Under the pieces are notes generated by a model. It was not told where the DNA came from. It worked only from the letters and a program-made list of their open reading frames with translations, and made no database searches. A stretch of DNA of 5,237 nucleotides, from assembly GCA_041484525.1 (NCBI GenBank), contig JBGPHT010000275.1, positions 1 to 5,237 of the forward strand. The letters are read 5' to 3'. Of this stretch, positions 1 to 5,237 are shown piece by piece (position 1 is the stretch's first letter; each line of letters opens with the position of its first letter). The position numbers were made by a program, and so were the translations under genes. Origin of the DNA: JBGPHT01 sp041484525. Lineage in GTDB: Bacteria; Acidobacteriota; Terriglobia; Bryobacterales; Bryobacteraceae.

Positions 1-702
1 TTTCCCGAGAATCAAGTGAAACTCCGGCGTGTCGCCGCCAATTTCTACCAGCCGGTTCAGCGCCTTCTCATCCAAATCTTTCCGTCCGGTGTTGTGAGCC
101 GCAATCCCCAGAGCGTACAAGTACATGATGTCGTTCGAGGTGTGCGGCCAAAGCGGCTCCAGCGACGATACGGCGTCGGCATAGTGCTCCGTAAACAGCT
201 TGCACAAGCCGAGCAAGTAGCGCGCCTGCGTTGAGTCTGGCTGGTCGCCAACCACCGACGCCAGCGGCGCGATGGCACCGGCGTAATCTCCGCGCCGGAA
301 CTTCGCCAGCCCAATATTCAAGCGAACGCCGGTCATCTTCGGCTCAAGCTTCTCAGCCTTCAGCAGTAAAGTCAGCGCGCGATCCCACTCCTTGCGCCGC
401 ATGGCGATGACGCCCAGATTGGCATACGCCGCCCCCGCACGCGGATCCATCGCGGTCACCTTACGGAACGCTGCTTCAGCGGCGTCCAGATCACCTCTTC
501 GCAGTGCGGCTTCGCCCTTCGAAAATAATGCTTGCAGATCAGCGCCAGGACTCGAACTTGCGGCCGAGGAACTGGCCTGCTGCCACGAGAGGGCCGCCAC
601 GGCAGGTCCGCCAACGGGCGGCCTCGCCTGGCACACCCCGAGGCTCATCAGAAAAATCAAAGAGGCGCACGCGGCAAGTCCAGCGGAGAACCTTGCTTTC
701 AT
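1..702 (-). CDS. Exported tetratricopeptide-repeat protein, N-terminal part (3' end beyond left edge)
   Basis: Reading the minus strand from the ATG at 702-700 gives 234 uninterrupted codons to the window edge. Residues 1-26 form a signal peptide: basic MKAR start, hydrophobic stretch (FSAGLAACASLIFLMSLGV), likely cut after CQA at 24-26. A Ser/Ala-rich linker (about 27-53) follows. Then come TPR-like helical hairpins at about 54-87, 91-122, 125-156, 159-187 and a weaker one at 191-224. The clearest shows the A-Y-x-N-L-G pattern (AAYANLGVIAMRRKEWDRAL, 91-110) and a Pro near the repeat end (LEP, 119-121). TPR domains are protein-protein scaffolds; the partner cannot be told. The start is fixed because the same frame has a TGA stop five codons upstream with no ATG, GTG or TTG between. 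No Shine-Dalgarno motif is visible. The gene is divergent from the receptor gene. The Cys at 24 has a poor lipobox (LGVC), so a lipoprotein is unlikely. The TPR call is secure; the role is unknown. Confidence 0.88.
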   Translation of the reverse strand, partial: MKARFSAGLAACASLIFLMSLGVCQARPPVGGPAVAALSWQQASSSAASSSPGADLQALFSKGEAALRRGDLDAAEAAFRKVTAMDPRAGAAYANLGVIAMRRKEWDRALTLLLKAEKLEPKMTGVRLNIGLAKFRRGDYAGAIAPLASVVGDQPDSTQARYLLGLCKLFTEHYADAVSSLEPLWPHTSNDIMYLYALGIAAHNTGRKDLDEKALNRLVEIGGDTPEFHLILGK

Positions 703-771
703 GAGACAGCAGTGTCATGCAGCGGGCCGGTGAATTCAAGCACCGCGCGGCAATAATGCTATTCCGGCGAT

Positions 772-801
772 TGGCCCGGCATGAGTGGCCTGCGGCGAGC
801 G
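772..801 (+). repeat. Imperfect direct repeat, copy 1
   Basis: Three blocks occur in order: TGGCC (772-776), ATGAGTGG (781-788) and GCGAGCG (795-801). The same blocks recur in the same order at 958-983 with slightly different spacers. The two copies lie on either side of the promoter at 875-903. Whether this is an old duplication, a paired binding site or chance in GC-rich DNA cannot be decided from one sequence. Confidence 0.3.
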
Positions 802-805
802 CCGC
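792..805. repeat. Short GC-rich inverted repeat
   Basis: GCGGCG and CGCCGC face each other across AG, so the RNA could form a five-pair stem with a GAGC loop. No T-run follows on either strand, and the flanking genes point away from each other, so it is not an intrinsic terminator. It could be a protein site or incidental; no role is assigned. Confidence 0.35.
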
Positions 806-874
806 GTAGCGCGTTGGCAGACCCACGGCCATGCACGGTCATCCCCGGAAGGATACCCAGGCGCAATTTCCCTC

Positions 875-903
875 TTGACATGAACGTGTAAATGCACTAT
901 TAA
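875..903 (+). promoter_or_regulatory. Sigma70-type promoter for the TonB-dependent receptor gene
   Basis: A perfect -35 hexamer TTGACA (875-880) is followed after exactly 17 bp by TATTAA (898-903), which matches four of six positions of the -10 consensus including the key first TA. The area around the -10 is clearly more AT-rich than its surroundings. The expected transcription start is near 909-911, giving a leader of about 160 nt before the GTG at 1069. It points the right way and sits in the divergent intergenic space. Start mapping has not been done, so the call rests on motif match and position. Confidence 0.65.
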
Positions 904-915
904 CTCGATTTAATA
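898..915. promoter_or_regulatory. Near-perfect 18-bp palindrome over the -10 box and start site (candidate operator)
   Basis: The sequence TATTAACTCGATTTAATA is a dyad in which eight of nine base pairs are symmetric: TATTAA against TTAATA with TCGA at the centre; only C904/T909 break the symmetry. It contains the whole predicted -10 hexamer and covers the expected transcription start. A dimeric repressor bound here would block RNA polymerase. The site is also AT-rich, as -10 regions are, so part of the symmetry could be chance. No regulator gene lies in the window. Confidence 0.4.
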
Positions 916-943
916 AGGCCCGGTGCCGGGTGATTCCGTGTCG

Positions 944-1030
944 AGTGGTGGGGGCTGTGGCCGATGAGTGGTTTCTGCGAGCGGCGAAACCAATGTTGCC
1001 GGGTTTCCGGTACCGTTGTGTCCCCACACT
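944..1030 (+). promoter_or_regulatory. Candidate structured 5' leader RNA of the receptor gene
   Basis: By hand folding, AGTG (944-947) plus TGGGGGC (949-955) can pair with CACT (1027-1030) plus GTCCCCA (1020-1026), leaving only G948 bulged: eleven pairs including one G-U. This closing stem holds two hairpins: 969-975 with 986-992 (TGGTTTC/GAAACCA, 10-nt loop) and 997-1002 with 1007-1012 (TGCCGG/CCGGTA, one G-U, GTTT loop). Together they make a three-way junction in the predicted untranslated leader. I do not recognise it as TPP, cobalamin, c-di-GMP, SAM, glycine or another riboswitch class I know. GC-rich RNA folds easily, so real structure needs covariation support. Confidence 0.3.
958..983 (+). 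repeat. Imperfect direct repeat, copy 2
   Basis: This is the second copy of the three-block pattern: TGGCC (958-962), ATGAGTGG (964-971) and GCGAGCG (977-983). It lies inside the predicted leader, downstream of the promoter, while copy 1 at 772-801 lies upstream. It also overlaps the 5' arm and loop of the first leader hairpin, so its conservation could reflect RNA structure rather than protein binding. Confidence 0.3.
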
Positions 1031-1055
1031 GTTGTTTCCCATATTCTAAAATTTC

Positions 1056-1062
1056 GGGAGGT
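1056..1062 (+). promoter_or_regulatory. Strong Shine-Dalgarno site that fixes the receptor start at GTG 1069
   Basis: GGGAGGT lies seven bases before GTG 1069, an ideal spacing, and the GTG is followed directly by a classic signal peptide. The alternative ATG at 964, in the same frame, has no such site and would add 35 cysteine-rich residues in front of the signal peptide. The motif can also pair with GTTTCCC at 1034-1040, through four Watson-Crick and three G-U pairs, which might moderate translation. Confidence 0.85.
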
Positions 1063-1068
1063 AATACT

Positions 1069-4000
1069 GTGAAGGGACATCGTAATCGTTTCTTCTCTCT
1101 TTCGAACACCGCACGCTCGGCCCGGCCGCTACTGTGGGCGGCTTTGCTGATGCTTTGCGTCGCAGTAAATTCGCACGCCCAGGACACTGGCTACATCAGC
1201 GGCACCGTGACCGACAAGTCCGGCGCAGCCGTTGCCGGCGCTGAGGTCGTCATCACCAACATAACGGGGAGTTCGACGCGCACGACCGCCACGAACAGTG
1301 ACGGCGCTTACGTCGCCGCCGGTTTGCCGGGTGCCACGTACAACATCAGTGTGACGGCAAAGGGCTTTCAGAAATACACCGCCCACGAAGTCGTGTTGGA
1401 CGTCGCACAGAAAATACGTATCGACGTGCAATTGACGGTGGGTTCCGTCTCGGAAGAGGTGATTGTAACCGGCGAGAGCGTGGCTCAAGTTGAGACTACC
1501 TCTTCGGAACTCAGCGCGACAGTCACCGGAAAACAAATCAATCAGTTGGTGTTGAACGGGCGCAATTTCACCCAGCTCGTCAACATCACGCCGGGCGTCG
1601 TCAACCAAACGGGTCAGGACGAAGGCACTGTTGGCATCTACGGCAACGTTGCCTTCAGCATGAACGGCGGCCGTACGGAATACAACAACTGGGAACTCGA
1701 CGGCGGCGACAACATGGACAATGGCAGCAACGCCACGCTGAACGTCTACCCCAATATCGAAGCCATTGCTGAGTTCAAAGTGCTGACCTCGAATTACGGC
1801 GCGCAGTACGGGCGCAACGGCTCCGGCACGGTCGAGGTCGAGACCAAGTCCGGCGGAAGCAGTTTCCACGGGAGCGCGTTCTACTACGGCCGCAACGATA
1901 TTTTCAACGCGCGCTCTTGGGAAGAAGGCGCCGATCCCACGAAACCTAAGGCGCCGTACAAGAAGCACGACTTCGGCTATACCGTCGGTGGCCCGGTTTT
2001 CTTCCCCAATCACTACAACGCGAACAAAAAGAAAACTTTTTTCTTCTTCTCTGAAGAGTGGCGCCGCGAGAAAAACCCGTCCACCATCCTTCAGAACGTC
2101 CCGTCGGATGCCGAACGCACCGGCGATTTCTCGGACCTCTGCCCGGGAGCGGATTGTCCCAACGTCGCCAACCCCGCCGCGGTACCGATTAGTGCGGTAG
2201 GCCAAGCTCTCCTGTCACTGATCCCAGTCGCCAATACAACTGACAACGGCTTCCCCGCCGTGCTGCAGACGGTGTCGACGCCGACAACTTGGCGCGAAGA
2301 GTTGATCCGCATCGATCACAATCTTACCGACAACTATCGTCTGACCTTCCGTTACATCCATGATTCGTGGCAGACGCAGGTCCCGAACCCCTTGTGGGGT
2401 AACGGCACTTCCAGCTTCCAGGATATCAACACGAAGTTCGTGGGTCCTGGCTCGAGCTTCGTCGCCCGCCTCACCGCTAACATCACGCCCACTTTGCTGA
2501 ACGAATTTGTGGCCAGCTACACTGCCGACCACATTTTCCTAACGGCTGTCAACAATCCAGCGCTTGCCTCGGGCCTCCCCATTGGCGCGCTCTTCGCCAA
2601 TGGCTTCGGCGGAAAGCTCCCAGCCATTGATCTCAAGAGCAATATAGCCTACGGCGGCGAGGTGGGGCAGGACACGGGCTACTTCCCGTGGAACAACGCC
2701 AATCCCGTGTACACCTATCGCGACAACGTAACCAGGATTATCGGCAATCACACTTTGCAGTTCGGAGCGTACTTCGCCGCGGCACAGAAGAACGAGCAGA
2801 ACTCACCCAACCTACAAGGCATCTTGACCTTCGACACTTCGTCGCCTCTCACAACGGGGAACGCGTTCGCGGATCTGTTGATCGGGAACATTGCGAGCTA
2901 CAAGCAGTGGAACCTGGAAGCTAAGTACTACAATCGCTACAAGATTCTCGAGCCCTACTTACAGGACGACTGGCGCGTAACCAAGAAATTCACTCTCAAC
3001 CTCGGCTTGCGCCTCAGCCTCTTCGGCACTTACCGCGAGCGCTACCGCCAGGCATTTAATTTTGAGCCATCGGCATTCGTCGCCGGAGCCTCGCCGGCAA
3101 TTGATGTGGATGGATCTGCCACAGGGTCGGCTGGCGCGTTCATTGGCGGTGCTGGCAATCCCTTCAATGGCATCATTCAGTGCGGCGCAAAAGGCGGAAC
3201 CTTCGCCGCTCCCGGCTTTGCTACCGCAGCCGTGGGCACCAGTTCTCAGGATGGCTGCCTGAAAGGCCATTTGTTCAATCCAGCTCCGCGTCTCGGCTTT
3301 GCCTGGGACCCCAAGGGCGACGGCAAGATGGCCATTCGCGGCGGCTACGGCATCTTCTTCGAGCACACCAACGGCAACGAGGGCAACACCGAGTCCCTCG
3401 AAGGCTCTCCGCCACTCGTGCTGACGGCCTCGCAGTTCAACGTTTCCGGATACTCAAGCATCGGCGGGGGGCTGCTCTTCCCCCTCGCAGTGAATTCCAT
3501 TCCCGACAAAGCCATCTGGCCTTACGTCCAGCAATGGCACCTTGACGTTCAGCGGGAGCTTCCCGGCAGCATCGTCGCCACCGTTTCCTACGTGGGCAGC
3601 AAGGGTACGCACCTGACGCTGCAGCGCAACTTCAACCAGATCGTTCCGATCGGCTCCGCGAATCCGTACGCGCCGGGTGAAGCGATCACCGGAGCGGATT
3701 GCGCGTCCGAGCAAGCGTCCAGCACGCCGGTCGACAGCACAACCTCATCCGGCACCTTGGTCACCGGCGCGGCAGCCGTGAATCTCTTCGTTGCTTGCGG
3801 TGGAAACCCCGATCCCCTTCGACCCGTCAACGGACTAAGCAACATCACGCGGCTCCAAGACACCGCCAACTCCATCTATCACTCCCTGCAGTTTTCCGCG
3901 CGACGCACCGTCGGCGATCTCACTCTGAGCGTTGCTTACACCTACAGTCATTCGATCGACGACTCGTCAGACCGCTTCGACAACGCCTTCGTCGATTCTT

Positions 4001-4629
4001 ACAATGTTGCCGGCAATCGCGCTGCTTCCAGTTTCGATCAGCGCCACAGCCTGGCGATCAGCTACGTCTATGGCCTGCCGTTCTTCCGCGGCGCAGGGCT
4101 CTCCCACAAACTCCTCGGCGGATGGCAGGTTTCGGGCATTACCGTTGCCCAGACCGGCACGCCCTTCAGCGTGACCAACGGCACGGATTTTGGTGACGCC
4201 GCCGGTGTCGGCAACGGCGTTGGCACGGGTTCCCGCCCAGACCTGGTCGGCGATCCCCATGCCAGCCTCTCTCAAACAGAATTCCCGGACACTCGCGGGC
4301 CGCTCTTCTTCAATCCTGCGGCCTTCGCCGTGCCTACCGGACTCACCTTCGGCAACGTCGGGCGCAACACCATGTACTTGCCCGGCCGCCTGAACTTCGA
4401 CTTCGGCCTATTCAAGCGCTTCTCCCTGGGCGAAAACAAAGCGCTCGACTTCCGCTGGGAGAATTTCAACCTGTTCAACCACACTCAGTTCAATGATATT
4501 TGTGGCGGAACACCCTGCGCGATGGATACAAGCGCTCCCGGAACCAACCTCGACAGTTCCAGCTTCGGGCATCTGACCGGGACGCATGCGCCACGCCGGA
4601 TGCAGTTCGGCTTGCGCTTTCAGTTCTAA
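1069..4629 (+). CDS. Oar-type TonB-dependent receptor with N-terminal carboxypeptidase-regulatory-like domain
   Basis: Complete outer-membrane beta-barrel protein of 1186 aa, within the usual 1000-1250 aa of this family. Residues 1-37 are a signal peptide (hydrophobic LLWAALLMLCVAV, cut after SHA). Residues about 41-125 form a carboxypeptidase-regulatory-like beta-sandwich (GYISGTVTDKSGAAVAGAEV). Residues about 126-262 form the plug, with EEVIVTG near its start, NGRNFTQLVNITPGV (163-177) and YGRNGSGTVEVETKSG (247-262). The rest is barrel, with family-typical KKTFFFFSEEWRR (321-333), YVGSKGTHL (841-849), GGWQVSGI (1017-1024) and LDFRWENFNLFNHTQF (1126-1141). The chain ends in QFGLRFQF, the aromatic C-terminus expected for barrel assembly. 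Such receptors move large substrates across the outer membrane using TonB-ExbBD energy; Myxococcus Oar is linked to protease PopC secretion. The substrate here cannot be predicted. The eight mature cysteines fall into four sequential pairs. The gene has its own promoter, a strong ribosome site and a terminator, so it is probably monocistronic. No frameshift is seen. Confidence 0.95.
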   Translation: MKGHRNRFFSLSNTARSARPLLWAALLMLCVAVNSHAQDTGYISGTVTDKSGAAVAGAEVVITNITGSSTRTTATNSDGAYVAAGLPGATYNISVTAKGFQKYTAHEVVLDVAQKIRIDVQLTVGSVSEEVIVTGESVAQVETTSSELSATVTGKQINQLVLNGRNFTQLVNITPGVVNQTGQDEGTVGIYGNVAFSMNGGRTEYNNWELDGGDNMDNGSNATLNVYPNIEAIAEFKVLTSNYGAQYGRNGSGTVEVETKSGGSSFHGSAFYYGRNDIFNARSWEEGADPTKPKAPYKKHDFGYTVGGPVFFPNHYNANKKKTFFFFSEEWRREKNPSTILQNVPSDAERTGDFSDLCPGADCPNVANPAAVPISAVGQALLSLIPVANTTDNGFPAVLQTVSTPTTWREELIRIDHNLTDNYRLTFRYIHDSWQTQVPNPLWGNGTSSFQDINTKFVGPGSSFVARLTANITPTLLNEFVASYTADHIFLTAVNNPALASGLPIGALFANGFGGKLPAIDLKSNIAYGGEVGQDTGYFPWNNANPVYTYRDNVTRIIGNHTLQFGAYFAAAQKNEQNSPNLQGILTFDTSSPLTTGNAFADLLIGNIASYKQWNLEAKYYNRYKILEPYLQDDWRVTKKFTLNLGLRLSLFGTYRERYRQAFNFEPSAFVAGASPAIDVDGSATGSAGAFIGGAGNPFNGIIQCGAKGGTFAAPGFATAAVGTSSQDGCLKGHLFNPAPRLGFAWDPKGDGKMAIRGGYGIFFEHTNGNEGNTESLEGSPPLVLTASQFNVSGYSSIGGGLLFPLAVNSIPDKAIWPYVQQWHLDVQRELPGSIVATVSYVGSKGTHLTLQRNFNQIVPIGSANPYAPGEAITGADCASEQASSTPVDSTTSSGTLVTGAAAVNLFVACGGNPDPLRPVNGLSNITRLQDTANSIYHSLQFSARRTVGDLTLSVAYTYSHSIDDSSDRFDNAFVDSYNVAGNRAASSFDQRHSLAISYVYGLPFFRGAGLSHKLLGGWQVSGITVAQTGTPFSVTNGTDFGDAAGVGNGVGTGSRPDLVGDPHASLSQTEFPDTRGPLFFNPAAFAVPTGLTFGNVGRNTMYLPGRLNFDFGLFKRFSLGENKALDFRWENFNLFNHTQFNDICGGTPCAMDTSAPGTNLDSSSFGHLTGTHAPRRMQFGLRFQF

Positions 4630-4650
4630 CCGCCGCACCCTCCCAAAAAA

Positions 4651-4679
4651 GGCGGCGCTCTCTAGAGCGCCGCCTTTTT
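4651..4679 (+). terminator. Strong intrinsic terminator after the receptor gene
   Basis: GGCGGCGCTC (4651-4660) pairs perfectly with GAGCGCCGCC (4665-4674) around a TCTA loop, followed by TTTTT, then C and TTTT. Six A residues just before the stem (4645-4650) can pair with the T-run, so the signal would also work on the opposite strand. It starts 21 bp after the receptor stop codon and should separate transcription of the receptor from the downstream isomerase-like gene. Confidence 0.93.
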
Positions 4680-4725
4680 CTTTTCCCCACTCCTCGACTC
4701 TCCCGGAATGGAGTACACTACGCCC

Positions 4726-5237
4726 ATGAACCGCCGAACTTTTATTGAAACATCCGTTGCAGCCGCCATGTTCACCTCCACCGCAAGCCCGCTTTGGGCC
4801 GCTGCCGCTCATCACATTGACCGCGTGGGCCTCCAGCTCTACACCGTCCGCGACCTCATGAAGCAAGACTTCGACGGCACCATCGCCAGCGTTGCCAAGA
4901 TCGGCTACCGCGAAGTCGAATTCGCCGGCTATTTCGGCAAGTCTCCGCAGGAAGCTCGCGCCGCGCTCGACAAGAATGGCCTGACCTCCCCGTCCGCGCA
5001 CTCCCCGTACGAGGCCATCGAGAAAAAATTGCCCGAGACCATTGAGACCGCCCATGTCATCGGCCAGAAATTCATCGTGTGCCCGTGGATCGACGCTGCG
5101 CAGCGCAATGCAGACGGCTGGAAGCGCGCCGCCGAACTTTTCAACCGCGCCGGCGAGGCCACCCAAAAAGCCGGCATCCAGTTCGCCTATCACAACCATT
5201 CGTTCGAGTTTGAGCCCACCGAAGGACTCGGCGGAAA
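4726..5237 (+). CDS. Sugar phosphate isomerase/epimerase-like TIM-barrel protein with Tat-type leader, N-terminal part
   Basis: The frame is open from ATG 4726 to the right edge (170 codons plus two bases). The N-terminus, MNRRTFIETSVAAAM, fits a twin-arginine leader: RRTFI, then a mild hydrophobic stretch and Ala-rich cut sites around LWAAAA (23-28). Residues from about 32 match the xylose-isomerase-like barrel family (AP endonuclease 2 / sugar phosphate isomerase-epimerase): GLQLYTVRD (35-43) as first strand, REVEFAGY (62-69) with a likely active-site Glu, SAH (90-92), and YHNHSFEF (155-162), a hallmark of the family. The C-terminal half, with most of the expected metal ligands, lies outside. 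Members act on sugars, keto-sugars or inositol derivatives; the substrate here is unknown. Export by Tat would suit a protein folded with its metal. An in-frame ATG at 4708 is a possible alternative start; 4726 is preferred because it places the Arg pair at the usual position and follows GGAG (4710-4713), though at a long 12-nt spacing. The upstream terminator implies its own promoter, which I cannot place with confidence. Confidence 0.88.
   Translation, partial: MNRRTFIETSVAAAMFTSTASPLWAAAAHHIDRVGLQLYTVRDLMKQDFDGTIASVAKIGYREVEFAGYFGKSPQEARAALDKNGLTSPSAHSPYEAIEKKLPETIETAHVIGQKFIVCPWIDAAQRNADGWKRAAELFNRAGEATQKAGIQFAYHNHSFEFEPTEGLGG

Larger units (their letters stand above)
703..874. other. Left half of the divergent intergenic region, no gene seen
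   Basis: No open frame here has coding character, and the frame of the TPR gene is closed just upstream of its ATG. A promoter for the TPR gene should lie here on the minus strand, but I see no convincing -35/-10 pair. The best match is a weak TTGAAT-N17-GACACT close to the start codon. The only structures I see are a GC-rich inverted repeat at 792-805 and one copy of an imperfect repeat at 772-801. Confidence 0.6.

Noticed and set aside
392..733. Plus-strand open frame (113 codons) in the left region
   Set aside because: It is the antisense shadow of the TPR gene and has no ribosome site or recognisable domain.
717..746. Weak promoter match for the TPR gene on the minus strand (TTGAAT-N17-GACACT)
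   Set aside because: Only four and three of six consensus positions match, and it lies too close to the start codon to be persuasive.
539..832. Minus-strand open frame starting at 832 that overlaps the start of the TPR gene
   Set aside because: It is in a different frame from the TPR protein. Only the frame starting at 702 gives a signal peptide and TPR repeats.
960..992. Hammerhead-ribozyme-like pieces (CCGATGAG ... CGAAAC)
   Set aside because: The core needs CUGANGA and has C in place of the U; the stem between core halves and the closing stems with a cleavage site do not line up.
2026..2048. A-run followed by T-run inside the receptor gene, resembling a terminator or slippage site
   Set aside because: There is no GC stem, and the stretch encodes the family-typical Lys-Lys-Thr-Phe-Phe-Phe segment. 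The frame continues intact after it.
1129..2205. Long minus-strand open frame (358 codons) opposite the receptor gene
   Set aside because: It is the antisense shadow of a strongly supported receptor frame in GC-rich DNA. Its translation is rich in Arg, Val and Ala, with no recognisable domain, and it has no promoter or ribosome site of note.
4408..5199. Minus-strand open frame (263 codons) across the receptor end, the terminator and the isomerase-like gene
   Set aside because: It runs antisense through two well-supported genes and an intrinsic terminator, and its translation is low-complexity Gly/Ala/Val without a known motif.

Overview
The window looks like a stretch of chromosome from a moderately GC-rich Gram-negative bacterium, most likely an Acidobacteriota (inference). 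The grounds are the very large Oar-type TonB-dependent receptor with an N-terminal carboxypeptidase-regulatory-like domain, a family strongly expanded in that phylum, and a neighbouring xylose-isomerase-like TIM-barrel protein with a Tat-type leader. There is no rRNA, tRNA, CRISPR array, insertion sequence or phage gene.

Layout. Positions 1-702 (minus strand) hold the N-terminal 234 codons of an exported tetratricopeptide-repeat (TPR) protein that runs off the left edge. Positions 703-1068 are a 366-bp divergent intergenic region with a good sigma70-type promoter pointing right (875-903), a near-perfect 18-bp palindrome over its -10 box, and a predicted leader of about 160 nt that can fold into a branched structure ending in a strong Shine-Dalgarno site. 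Positions 1069-4629 (plus strand) hold the complete receptor (1186 aa), most likely starting at GTG 1069 rather than at the longer-ORF ATG at 964. It is followed by a strong intrinsic terminator (4651-4679). Positions 4726-5237 (plus strand) hold the first 170 codons of a Tat-leader sugar phosphate isomerase/epimerase-like protein that runs off the right edge.

How they may work together. All three proteins carry export signals: the receptor is an outer-membrane beta-barrel, and the isomerase-like and TPR proteins are predicted to be periplasmic or envelope-associated. The receptor could import a carbohydrate-derived substrate handled by the isomerase-like protein, but the terminator between them and the divergent TPR gene argue against one operon, so a shared pathway is only a hypothesis. 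I find no evidence for a novel defence or mobile system. The most interesting part is the regulatory region before the receptor gene: promoter, palindrome and structured leader.
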